This document shows positions 44,789 through 53,011 of a stretch of DNA of 64,000 nt, in pieces. This stretch comes from Grimontia indica (GTDB lineage: Bacteria > Pseudomonadota > Gammaproteobacteria > Enterobacterales > Vibrionaceae), in assembly GCF_000333895.2 (NCBI RefSeq), contig NZ_ANFM02000025.1, positions 33,243 to 97,242 of the forward strand. Direction: 5' to 3'. Every line of letters begins with the position of its first letter. Within the stretch, counting starts at the first letter, position 1. The notes below the pieces were generated by a model. It was not told the origin of the DNA. It did no database searches and saw nothing but the letters and a program-made list of their open reading frames with translations. The translations under genes and the position numbers were made by a program.

Positions 44789-45862
44789 ATGAGAAAGAAA
44801 ATAAACATCACCCTATCAACCGGTCTAAGTGAGATGGGTGGGATATCCACGGTAATTAACACACTAGATAATGGTCACTTCCAAAAATGGAACGTCAAAC
44901 ATATTGCCACACATACCAATGACGGCTCTATTTTTGGCTTAAAAAAAATCCTTCTATTTATATCTGCCATATTAAAACTAATTTACTTTATAGCATCACG
45001 CGAAGTTGGGCTGGTACATATACACATGGCATCCCGAGGTAGCTATTATCGGAAATCTTTTATTGTTCGCTTAGTAAAAGCATTTCGAGTAAAAGTAGTA
45101 CTTCACTTACATGGTGCTGAGTTTCAACACTTTTATTATAACGAGTGCTCGAACAAAACCCAATTGCACATTCGGCAGACGTTTAACTATGCAGATGCAG
45201 TTATTGTCTTGTCTACTCAATGGCACTCTTGGGTAACAACAATTCTCAAGGACCCCTCAAAAGCCTACATCGTATATAACGCCGTAGAAACACTAAACCT
45301 AGATCGCTCTCAAACCGAGCAAGGACGAATTTTGTTTCTAGGAAGGCTTGGGGAGCGTAAAGGTGTTAGAGATTTGATTGATGCTTTCGCTATCGTCGTC
45401 AAACAATTGCCAAATGCACGCCTCGCATTAGGGGGCGACGGAGATATAGAGACCTTCAAACAGCAAGCCGAAAATCTCGGAATTCTTGACTGCATCGACT
45501 TCTTAGGCTGGGTCTCAGGCTCTGACAAAATAGCCTGGCTAAGTAGGTCTGATGTCTATTGCCTCCCTAGTTATAACGAGGGCTTTCCCATGGGCATACT
45601 CGAAGCAATGTCGGCAAACGTGCCTGTCGTCGCTTCTACTGTGGGGGGGATTCCAGATGCTATTGAGTCAGGCGTGGATGGGTTGTTAATCGAAGCCGGT
45701 GATGTAGAAAAACTCGCCGAACATATTACCGCATTGATCATTGATAGAGAGATGAATGATCGGCTTTCCTCTCAAGCAAAACGAAAGTTTACGAACCATT
45801 TCAGTCAGCAAGCCGTTTTCCCAAAACTTGACCTTATCTATTCAGATTTAACAGGTGAATAA
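44789..45862 (+). CDS. GT4-family glycosyltransferase
   Basis: This 357-residue GT-B enzyme has an N-terminal acceptor domain (SEMGGISTVINTL, HIHMASRGSYYRKS, VVLHLHGAEF) and a donor domain with ILFLGRLGERKGVRDLIDAF. The full EX7E motif is in PSYNEGFPMGILEAMSANVPVVAS. A 191-bp AT-rich gap precedes it, and the ribosome site is weak. Its last base is the first base of the following toroid gene, so the two are probably co-translated. Confidence 0.87.
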   Translation: MRKKINITLSTGLSEMGGISTVINTLDNGHFQKWNVKHIATHTNDGSIFGLKKILLFISAILKLIYFIASREVGLVHIHMASRGSYYRKSFIVRLVKAFRVKVVLHLHGAEFQHFYYNECSNKTQLHIRQTFNYADAVIVLSTQWHSWVTTILKDPSKAYIVYNAVETLNLDRSQTEQGRILFLGRLGERKGVRDLIDAFAIVVKQLPNARLALGGDGDIETFKQQAENLGILDCIDFLGWVSGSDKIAWLSRSDVYCLPSYNEGFPMGILEAMSANVPVVASTVGGIPDAIESGVDGLLIEAGDVEKLAEHITALIIDREMNDRLSSQAKRKFTNHFSQQAVFPKLDLIYSDLTGE

Positions 45863-47046
45863 TGCGCTTTTACGAAAGCATTAAAGCTATTTCAGAGAAT
45901 ACATTAAAAACCGCAAAGCAAGATAGTTTTGCAGGCTATGACCCTTTTGATGGCCTAAATAGCACTTTTTTTAGTGTGTTTCCTCGACTTAAAAAAGGAC
46001 TTTTTGGCTTATGTTGGATTCAATTCAACAAACGCTCCCTCATTAATTTTCGGCCGATGTTAGGCGTTCCCAAAAAGCGTAATCCCAAAGGCATTGCACT
46101 TTTTATTTTAGGGTTGATAGAACAATACAGATACAACAAGGACGACGCTTATCTACAGCAGGCGATTCAGCTTGGTGATTGGTTGCTCCATCAACAGTGC
46201 AGTAAGGAGGAGTGGGGGAATGCTTGTTGGGGGTACCATTTTGACTGGAACGCTCGGGCTTTTTATGTACCTAAAGGAAAGCCAAATGTCATCACCACTA
46301 TCTACGTATCACAAGCTCTATTTGCCTTGTCCGAAGTTACGCACAACCGTAAATACTCAGAACCTGCGTTAGATGCAGCCACTTTTATCGTGAATATTCT
46401 TTATAACGATAAAGAGGGTCAAAAGTACTTTTCCTACATCCCTGGTGAAAAAGCGTTCGTACACAATGCAAGCCTATGGGGAGCAGCTTGGGTTGCAAAG
46501 GTTGCTAGCTTGACTGGAAACGACGATTACAAACAGCTAGCTATCGATGTCGCTATCCAATCCGTAAAAGCCCAGCGAGACGATGGTTCTTGGGTTTATG
46601 GAACTCGACATCATCATCAGTTTGTTGATGGCTTTCATACAGGTTACAACCTCGAAGCATTGCAAATGATTAAAGAATCATTGAGGGTTGATATATTCGA
46701 CTCAGCAATATCCAAAGGATTTGCGTACTACAAGACACATTTATTCGAAGAAGACGGAACTGCAAAATACTACAACAACAATCGATATCCGTTAGACATG
46801 CACAGTGTTTCTCAAGCAGTGTTCACGTTGCTCAGAGTAGGAAAAACGGATGAAGACATTGAACTCGCAAAAAAGATAGTTGAAACATCAGTCCGACAAT
46901 TATATCGCCAGGGTTCAGGTCTTTTCTCTTATCAAAAGTACCGACATATAAAAAACAACACTAACTATATTCGCTGGACACAAGCGTGGGTTTATTACTC
47001 ATTTTTGTTTCTTTTAAATTATGGGACATATCATGAAAAGGATTAA
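45862..47046 (+). CDS. Alpha-toroid protein of the six-hairpin type, unknown function in EPS locus
   Basis: This 394-residue soluble protein has no signal peptide. It consists of repeated helical hairpins with conserved aromatic and histidine motifs: WGNACWGYHFDWNAR, IPGEKAFVHNASLWGAAWVAKV, DGSWVYGTRHHHQFVDGFHTGYNLEAL and HSVSQAVFTLLRV. This spacing suggests an (alpha/alpha) toroid, as in glycoside hydrolases, uronyl C5-epimerases and lyases. I cannot assign catalysis. Its position, fused by a 1-nt overlap to a glycosyltransferase gene and overlapping wecG, points to modification of the growing repeat unit in the cytoplasm. Confidence 0.7.
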   Translation: MRFYESIKAISENTLKTAKQDSFAGYDPFDGLNSTFFSVFPRLKKGLFGLCWIQFNKRSLINFRPMLGVPKKRNPKGIALFILGLIEQYRYNKDDAYLQQAIQLGDWLLHQQCSKEEWGNACWGYHFDWNARAFYVPKGKPNVITTIYVSQALFALSEVTHNRKYSEPALDAATFIVNILYNDKEGQKYFSYIPGEKAFVHNASLWGAAWVAKVASLTGNDDYKQLAIDVAIQSVKAQRDDGSWVYGTRHHHQFVDGFHTGYNLEALQMIKESLRVDIFDSAISKGFAYYKTHLFEEDGTAKYYNNNRYPLDMHSVSQAVFTLLRVGKTDEDIELAKKIVETSVRQLYRQGSGLFSYQKYRHIKNNTNYIRWTQAWVYYSFLFLLNYGTYHEKD

Positions 47047-47767
47047 TTTTCTTGGCTCGCCTATGGATGTGGCGACAATGGAAGAAACCGTTATACATAT
47101 TGAGAAAAATTTATTAGAAGGCAACTTTCTTCAACACGTGGTTGTTAACGTCGCAAAAATTGTCAACATGCGAAAAGACTCCTCTCTGGCCGATTCGGTA
47201 AAAGCTTGCGATGTAATTAACATCGATGGTATGGGGGTAGTCTTTGGTGCTCGATTTCTGGGACATAATGTTACCGAGAGAGTCGCGGGTGTAGATCTCT
47301 TTCATGAGTTATTAAAAATGAGTGCAGAAAAAGACTTCCCTGTTTTTCTTCTTGGCGCAACAAGTGAAACCGTGAAAAAGACGACAGAAACTGTCCAACA
47401 TCTCTACCCCAAACTCACAATAGCTGGATACAACGACGGTTATTTTTGGGACGATGAGGAAACTGTAGTACGTAAAATACGAGAGTCTGGTGCAAAATTG
47501 TTGTTCGTTGCCATTACATCTCCCAAAAAAGAGAATTTCATTAACAAATGGCGTGATCAGTTAGGGGTCGACTTCGTAATGGGCGTTGGAGGCACTTTTG
47601 ACGTGGTTGCTGGGAAAGTGAATCGAGCCCCCATATGGATGCAAAAGAACGGACTAGAATGGCTTTATCGAGTTATACAAGAACCCCGAAGAATGTGGAA
47701 AAGGTATTTAGTAACAAATACAACTTTTGCTTGGTTACTCCTTAAAGAAAAAAGAAAACTCAAATAA
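47033..47767 (+). CDS. WecG/TagA/CpsF-family glycosyltransferase (GT26)
   Basis: This 244-residue GT26 enzyme shows INFLGSPMDVATMEETV, VVVNVAKIVNMRKD, CDVINIDGMGVVFGARFLG, ERVAGVDLFHELL and FVAITSPKKENFINKW, all family blocks. The best-known members transfer ManNAcA (WecG) or ManNAc (TagA) to polyprenyl-linked GlcNAc. Because wecB and wecC in this locus supply UDP-ManNAcA, ManNAcA is the likely donor sugar. I choose ATG 47033, with GGGA 6 nt upstream, and not 47021. It overlaps the end of the toroid gene by 14 nt. Confidence 0.88.
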   Translation: MKRINFLGSPMDVATMEETVIHIEKNLLEGNFLQHVVVNVAKIVNMRKDSSLADSVKACDVINIDGMGVVFGARFLGHNVTERVAGVDLFHELLKMSAEKDFPVFLLGATSETVKKTTETVQHLYPKLTIAGYNDGYFWDDEETVVRKIRESGAKLLFVAITSPKKENFINKWRDQLGVDFVMGVGGTFDVVAGKVNRAPIWMQKNGLEWLYRVIQEPRRMWKRYLVTNTTFAWLLLKEKRKLK

Positions 47768-47839
47768 AAAATCCTCTCTCCATCGAAGTTATATCTATTA
47801 TCGGTGGTGAAATTCATACGATTAAATAAAGGTAACATT

Positions 47840-49990
47840 ATGCGAAATATATTTTGCACCATGTTCATGCTTTTTAGCACTCAAACCTTCGCACTAAATA
47901 CCAGTTACAGTGCGTTAGTATTCGGTGATTTTACATCGCCGCATTCTGGAAGTAATGGCCCACTAGCAATCGGCGAAGATGCAGACTTAAGCGGCTACAG
48001 TATATTTAACGATTTTTCGGACTTCCCAAATAGCGAATATTCTTTGACTGTAGGTGGTGACCTTACTTACAACAGCGGTCGTGTCTATAGAGGTAACGTT
48101 ATAGTCAATGGCGACATTGAGGACGTTAATCATACCGTTTTCCTCGGTATGGCTGAAACAAGCACTATCACAGGATCCGCAGATCTACCTATTGATTTTG
48201 ATAATCTAGAAGAAGATATAATCAATTACTCCACCACACTTAGTAAATTGGAGAATGTTGGAACAGTCGAAGCACTTTGGGGCGGCCTTTATCTGAAAGG
48301 TGATTGCACCAGCGACATGCAAGTTTTTAATCTCGATGGTTATAAACTCGAAAAATCACATACGATCGCTCTTAGCTGTATACCAGAGAATGCGACGGTG
48401 ATAGTGAATATTAGTGGCGATAAATCTGGATTTAGCCCACTAAGCAATAAAAGCCTACAAGACTTCCTGCCATACCGCTCTAAAACAATCTTTAATCTTT
48501 TTGAAGCTACGTCACTGAAATTATCCGGTGTATCAATAGAAGGATTGGTCCTCGCGCCTCATGCTGATGTTTCCGCGCCATCAGGAACCTCAAACGTTGG
48601 CATCATTGCCGACAGCTTTGAAGGCTCTATGTTTTTGGGTTATCAACCTTTCGACGGACAAATTCTGACTTCTCCGCTTGAGGCTGATTTAAAATGGCAC
48701 TGGAAAAGTAGTGCGTTCTTACCAGAATACGACCAAGTTATAGTAACGCCGGTGACGGGTCAGTTAAACGATGATAATGGCGATGGTATCATTAACAATG
48801 GTGATATCGCTGACGTTGTATTTGTTAGCTTCAAAAAGAATCAACTGTATAAGCCTGGCGTTCTAAGAGCGATTAGTGGCAAAGATGGTTCGGACCTATG
48901 GAGCTATAAAGATGGTCCAGTATGGTCAGACCCACGTTACTCACCAGCAATAGCCGATATTGATAGTGACGGGAGCGTCGAAATCTTAGTCGGAAATAAA
49001 GATGCAAGGTCAGTGTATATCGTTGATAGAACGGGCACTATCGAGGAGTCGATTAAATATGCTGGTTACAGGAACATATCAATTGCGGATATTGACTCCG
49101 ACTCAAACCCTGAGATTTTGTTTTCCGACGGCGTTTATTCCTATCGAAATGGTTACATGTATAAATACGAAACCTGGGGGCCGGATCCAATCGCATTGGA
49201 TTACAATTTAGATGGTAGTATGGAGATTTTCACCAACGGCACCTTGTACAACCAATATGGTGACGTATTGTGGGCCAATGTGAAGCATGACTACTTTTGG
49301 TTTTCAGCTGTTGCAAATTTGGATGATGATATAGAGCCAGAGTTCGTTACCTCTATACCGGGCAGAAACACCGACTCTCATCAATTACTAGCTGTATACG
49401 AGCATGACGGCACATTGAAGTGGCAAACCGAGAATGTGACGAAGCCAGGTGGTGGTGTTCAAGCTATCTCTACCTTCCTCAAAGGCTCCAAATTGGGAAT
49501 CGCATCTGCATCTATCGATAACGTAACTATGTATGATACTTCAGGAAATGTTGTGTGGTCTTACGTTATCGATGATTCATCTAGCTATAAAATAGGTGTG
49601 TCCGGATTTGATTTCGACAATGATGGCCGTGATGAAGTTCTGGTTCAAGACCAAGACAAAGTTGCCATTTTGGATGGAAATAGCGGCTCTGAGTTACTCG
49701 TAATTGAAAATTCAAGTGCTACCCTCTATGAATATCCAATCGTTGTGGACCTTGAGGGGGATAATAATGCCGAGCTAATTATCGTCTCCAACAGTTCTAA
49801 TTCCTCTCCTAATGATACTTCTGGCGTACGAGCTTTTGAAGCTAAAAATAGTAAATGGATAAATGCTACGAGAATATGGAATCAGCATTCCTATCATCAA
49901 ACAAACATATTTCAAGATGGCCAGGTACCACAATCAGAATTACCAAGCTGGTTGTTGAATAACTCTTTCCGCTCGAGCACATTAAGATAA
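47840..49990 (+). CDS. Secreted FG-GAP/VCBS-repeat protein with choice-of-anchor A-like domain; possible EPS matrix protein
   Basis: The 716-residue product has a Sec signal peptide (residues 1-18, ending STQTFA). Residues about 20-270 resemble the choice-of-anchor A (collagen-binding-like) domain: YSALVFGDFTSPHSGSNGPLA and VYRGNVIVNGDI. A dockerin-like calcium loop DDNGDGIINNGD follows near 310. At least six FG-GAP-type repeats come next, with ADIDSDGSVEILVG, ADIDSDSNPEILFSD, LDYNLDGSMEIFT, DFDNDGRDEVLVQ and related loops, which should fold as a calcium-dependent beta-propeller. The C-terminus has WNQHSYHQTNI near 679. There is no membrane anchor or sorting tail. I choose the ATG at 47840, with AAAGG 7 nt upstream. 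Its place inside the EPS locus suggests a matrix or adhesin role, like the propeller proteins Bap1/RbmC, but this is inferred. Confidence 0.78.
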   Translation: MRNIFCTMFMLFSTQTFALNTSYSALVFGDFTSPHSGSNGPLAIGEDADLSGYSIFNDFSDFPNSEYSLTVGGDLTYNSGRVYRGNVIVNGDIEDVNHTVFLGMAETSTITGSADLPIDFDNLEEDIINYSTTLSKLENVGTVEALWGGLYLKGDCTSDMQVFNLDGYKLEKSHTIALSCIPENATVIVNISGDKSGFSPLSNKSLQDFLPYRSKTIFNLFEATSLKLSGVSIEGLVLAPHADVSAPSGTSNVGIIADSFEGSMFLGYQPFDGQILTSPLEADLKWHWKSSAFLPEYDQVIVTPVTGQLNDDNGDGIINNGDIADVVFVSFKKNQLYKPGVLRAISGKDGSDLWSYKDGPVWSDPRYSPAIADIDSDGSVEILVGNKDARSVYIVDRTGTIEESIKYAGYRNISIADIDSDSNPEILFSDGVYSYRNGYMYKYETWGPDPIALDYNLDGSMEIFTNGTLYNQYGDVLWANVKHDYFWFSAVANLDDDIEPEFVTSIPGRNTDSHQLLAVYEHDGTLKWQTENVTKPGGGVQAISTFLKGSKLGIASASIDNVTMYDTSGNVVWSYVIDDSSSYKIGVSGFDFDNDGRDEVLVQDQDKVAILDGNSGSELLVIENSSATLYEYPIVVDLEGDNNAELIIVSNSSNSSPNDTSGVRAFEAKNSKWINATRIWNQHSYHQTNIFQDGQVPQSELPSWLLNNSFRSSTLR

Positions 49991-50018
49991 TTTATTTAAT
50001 TTAGAAATCGATTTAAAT

Positions 50019-50052
50019 AGGTCTGGTTTATATCTTATAGCCAGACCTTGTT
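50019..50052 (+). terminator. Candidate terminator/attenuator before ugd
   Basis: AGGTCTGG (50019-50026) and CCAGACCT (50041-50048) form a perfect 8-bp stem followed by TGTTT. It separates the 28-50 kb genes from ugd and downstream genes. With RfaH antitermination, read-through could occur. Confidence 0.5.
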
Positions 50053-50123
50053 TCCAAGCTTTACTATCGCCCAATATTAAGTGATAGCCAGCCTAACTAC
50101 TAATTAACTCTCTTAGGGGAACC

Positions 50124-51290
50124 ATGAAAATTGCAGTTGTAGGAACAGGCTATGTAGGCCTTTCTAACTCAGTCTTATTGGCACAAAACCATACCGTCAT
50201 TGCATTAGATATAGTCAAGCATAAAGTCGAAATGCTTAATGATAAAATGTCACCCATAGCAGACAATGAAATTGAATATTTTCTTAAAGAGAAAGACCTC
50301 GACCTACGAGCAACATTGGACAAGGTAGAAGCTTACAGTGACGCAGACTTCGTCATTATCGCAACACCAACTGATTATGACGCTGATACTAATAACTTTG
50401 ATACAAAGACTGTTGAAGCTGTAATTGGTGATGTCATCTCAATCAACCCAAACGCAACCATGATCATTAAATCTACAGTCCCTGTTGGTTATACAAGCCG
50501 AGTAAAAGAAGAGTTTGGATGCGAAAATATTATTTTTTCTCCTGAATTTTTGCGCGAAGGTAAAGCTCTTTATGATAATCTTTATCCTTCACGGATTATT
50601 GTTGGTGAGCGGAGTACACGTGCTGAAACCTTCGCTAATCTTTTGGTTGAAGGCGCAGAGAAGAAGGACATAAGTGTTCTGTTTACTGATTCAACAGAAG
50701 CTGAAGCCGTGAAATTGTTCTCAAACACCTATCTAGCAATGCGTGTAGCCTATTTCAACGAGCTGGACACTTATTCAGAGACACATTGCTTAGATGCGCG
50801 ACAAATCATAGAAGGCGTAGGGCTAGACCCACGCATAGGAAACCACTATAACAACCCTTCTTTTGGTTATGGTGGCTACTGCCTACCAAAAGATACAAAA
50901 CAACTTTTGGCCAATTACCAAGACGTGCCAAACAACATGATTAGGGCAATTGTTGATGCAAACACCACCCGTAAAGATTTTATCGCCGAATCAATTCTTT
51001 CAAAAAATCCAAAGGTAGTTGGTATCTATAGGCTGATCATGAAGTCCGGGTCTGACAACTTCAGAGCCTCATCAATACAGGGCATAATGAAACGCATCAA
51101 AGCTAAAGGCGTCGAGGTAATCGTGTATGAGCCAGTTTTGACAGAGAAAGAGTTCTTCCATTCAGAAGTGCTAACCGATTTTAACGTGTTCAAATCAAAG
51201 GCAGACGTTATAGTTTCTAACCGTATGACAGAAGAGTTAGCCGATGTCGTTGAGAAAGTGTACACACGTGATTTGTTTGGTATTGATTAG
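50124..51290 (+). CDS. ugd: UDP-glucose 6-dehydrogenase
   Basis: Ugd oxidises UDP-glucose to UDP-glucuronate. The 388-residue protein, shorter than wecC or tviB, matches the Ugd subfamily: [66 protein letters not shown] and the catalytic C253 in [19 protein letters not shown] precedes the ATG. It provides a third acidic nucleotide sugar for the locus. Its UDP-glucose comes from Pgm (encoded in this window) and GalU (not seen here). Confidence 0.96.
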   Translation: MKIAVVGTGYVGLSNSVLLAQNHTVIALDIVKHKVEMLNDKMSPIADNEIEYFLKEKDLDLRATLDKVEAYSDADFVIIATPTDYDADTNNFDTKTVEAVIGDVISINPNATMIIKSTVPVGYTSRVKEEFGCENIIFSPEFLREGKALYDNLYPSRIIVGERSTRAETFANLLVEGAEKKDISVLFTDSTEAEAVKLFSNTYLAMRVAYFNELDTYSETHCLDARQIIEGVGLDPRIGNHYNNPSFGYGGYCLPKDTKQLLANYQDVPNNMIRAIVDANTTRKDFIAESILSKNPKVVGIYRLIMKSGSDNFRASSIQGIMKRIKAKGVEVIVYEPVLTEKEFFHSEVLTDFNVFKSKADVIVSNRMTEELADVVEKVYTRDLFGID

Positions 51291-51342
51291 GTAAGCCACC
51301 TTTAAAAGTCTCTTTTCAGACAAACCAATTTTAGAAACCCAA

Positions 51343-51984
51343 ATGAATAGAAAATTACTACTTGTCTTTCATTGTTTCATTATCTGTAGCGTTTTATCCT
51401 TTGCCTCACTACAGTTCTATAAATCAATGTATCGAAACGCTGGAACAAAAGCCCTTTCGAATCTAAAGGACGACACAACACCGAACTACAACACTATCTC
51501 GATATCTCTGTTAGCTCATACCCTAGCTTCAGTATCTCCAGCTTCAGCATACGATTACTCGCTAAGTGCAAAATTGTACCAATGGAGTGCATATCTAAGT
51601 GGCAGCAAAGATACCGACCAGCTGACTACGCTCCTGCAAAAGAGTCTAAGGTTAAGGCCTACTTGGTCTCCTAGCTACGTCGAGCTTTCATCAATTTACA
51701 AGGAAAGGGGGGAGCTTAAGCTTCAGTCCCAAATGCTGAGTTTTGCTCGTCATTTTGGACCTCTTACCCACTCAACAATTCTTGCAGATATCGATTATGC
51801 TTATTCGAATTGGGAGCTGATTGATGAAAGCGCTAAACTGCATGCGATACATAACCTTCTGGAGATCGGGAAAGTTTGGCGATATCGGCCTGCACTTAAC
51901 ACCACAGTGGCCTATTCAAGCGGTAAACAACGAATTTGTAATCTTTTAGCATTTAACAAAGTTAGGATTCAAGCTTGTGGCTAA
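51343..51984 (+). CDS. Single-pass membrane protein in EPS locus (VpsP-like by position)
   Basis: This 213-residue protein has an N-terminal membrane anchor (about residues 4-24) and a periplasmic helical domain with one TPR-like stretch (LRPTWSPSYVELSSIYKERGELKLQSQML). I do not recognise a family with confidence. Its place before a VanZ-like gene, at the end of a Vps-like export locus, matches that of vpsP before vpsQ in V. cholerae, which suggests an accessory role in assembly or export. Its stop overlaps the next start by 8 nt. Confidence 0.65.
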   Translation: MNRKLLLVFHCFIICSVLSFASLQFYKSMYRNAGTKALSNLKDDTTPNYNTISISLLAHTLASVSPASAYDYSLSAKLYQWSAYLSGSKDTDQLTTLLQKSLRLRPTWSPSYVELSSIYKERGELKLQSQMLSFARHFGPLTHSTILADIDYAYSNWELIDESAKLHAIHNLLEIGKVWRYRPALNTTVAYSSGKQRICNLLAFNKVRIQACG

Positions 51985-52372
51985 CGTATCTAAATATCCT
52001 TTGTTAATGCTTGTTGTTTTTGTAATTCTATTTGGTAGCGCCTCAGTTCTAAAATCATTCGGTATTTTCGCAAATCAGGTTCGAGCAACGGAAGTTATGA
52101 TCGGCGGCGATATATATCTCCATTTTTTTGCCTCGTTTTTCCTAGGCCTGCTTTGTTGGCTTACAACTCAAAGGACGTCCCACGTTAGATTGTCAGTCCC
52201 GACGCTAACTGTCTTAGTCTTGGTTGTGCTAGATGAGTCACTGCAGTATGTAATCCCATCAAGACAATTTTCCTGGCTGGATATGATCGTCAATGTTTTT
52301 GGCGTACTGCTTGGTACATATTTTTGCAGTGCAATTGCGACATTTCGTTCAAAAACAAAAGCCATTCACTGA
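51977..52372 (+). CDS. VanZ-like membrane protein (VpsQ-like by position)
   Basis: This 131-residue protein has four membrane helices (about 7-27, 44-64, 72-90 and 100-120). Helix connections contain GDIYLHFFASFFLGLL, DESLQYVIPSRQFSWLDMIVNVFGVLLGTYF, which fits the VanZ/PF04892 pattern with the conserved acidic, QxxxP and D-N residues. Function is unknown; similar proteins recur at the ends of EPS loci. The start is GTG, translationally coupled to the upstream gene. Confidence 0.78.
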   Translation: MANVSKYPLLMLVVFVILFGSASVLKSFGIFANQVRATEVMIGGDIYLHFFASFFLGLLCWLTTQRTSHVRLSVPTLTVLVLVVLDESLQYVIPSRQFSWLDMIVNVFGVLLGTYFCSAIATFRSKTKAIH

Positions 52373-52400
52373 TTGAGCTTTTCGAATGGCTCTTTAGCCA

Positions 52401-52428
52401 TTATCAATCATCTTAACTTTGATATAGT
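52401..52428 (+). promoter_or_regulatory. Candidate promoter of the small secreted protein
   Basis: TTATCA (52401-52406) and TATAGT (52423-52428) are 16 nt apart, giving a start near 52435 and a 35-nt leader. The -35 overlaps the 3' arm of a hairpin (52385-52402) after the VanZ-like gene. Confidence 0.4.
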
Positions 52429-52469
52429 CTTTTTAATCAGACTCTTGAAAACACTTTCAAGGAAAAAAC

Positions 52470-52931
52470 ATGAAGATTACCGCCACCATTTTTGGTGTAA
52501 CAAGCTTGGCTTTGTCATCACTAGCCTTTGCTTTCGAAAGTGACGAACAGCGTCAATCCATCATTTCACAGCTCGGTGATGTTCCAAGCGAAGAAACGTA
52601 CCAAAGTGTTTTGTTGGAAAACGCCGAGTTCGCGGTTGAAATCCTCGCTTTATTGTTGAAGATGGAAGGCGTCGACCCTCAGTTCGCGATTCAGGCAGCA
52701 ATGACCGCCGCGCCGGACAAAGCGATTGAAATCGCGCAGTTCGCACGAGATGCAGGTATTGCCAACGAAAACATTACAACTGCGGCACTGTTGGCTGGGC
52801 TTGACCCAACAGAAATCGCAGAAGCGACCGCGGCTGGTATCCAGACCGCTGCAGCTGGCCCTGCTCCTCCATCAGCGCCGGCAGTAGGCGGCCAAGGTGG
52901 GGGTGGTGAAGACGTCATCTCTCCAAACTAA
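52470..52931 (+). CDS. Small secreted protein with Ala-rich helices and Gly-rich C-terminus
   Basis: The 153-residue product has a clear Sec signal peptide (residues 1-21, ending SLAFA), then helical, acidic and Ala-rich sequence (about 25-125) in which GVDPQFAIQAA, GIANENITTAAL and GLDPTEIAEA look like degenerate internal repeats of about 30 residues. It ends in a Pro/Ala stretch and GGQGGGGEDVISPN. I do not recognise a named family. AAGGA lies 8 nt upstream of the ATG, and the gene has its own candidate promoter and a strong terminator, so it may be expressed independently and abundantly. A role as an EPS-associated or surface protein is only inferred. Confidence 0.7.
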   Translation: MKITATIFGVTSLALSSLAFAFESDEQRQSIISQLGDVPSEETYQSVLLENAEFAVEILALLLKMEGVDPQFAIQAAMTAAPDKAIEIAQFARDAGIANENITTAALLAGLDPTEIAEATAAGIQTAAAGPAPPSAPAVGGQGGGGEDVISPN

Positions 52932-52959
52932 TCATTTTTAGAAAAGATTCACCCCACCA

Positions 52960-52986
52960 AAGCCCAGCGTTCGTTGGGCTTTTTGT
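52960..52986 (+). terminator. Terminator after the small secreted protein gene
   Basis: AAAGCCCA (52960-52967) and TGGGCTTT (52976-52983) with an 8-nt loop, followed by TTGTTG. It insulates the gene from the downstream polymerase-like gene. Confidence 0.85.
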
Positions 52987-53011
52987 TGTACTCACAAATT
53001 GAGTGATTCAC

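Noticed and set aside
35119..51290. Redundant copies of one nucleotide-sugar dehydrogenase (35119, 36364 and 50124)
   Set aside because: Lengths and motifs place them in three different subfamilies (WecC, TviB/WbpO and Ugd), so they are not recent duplicates.
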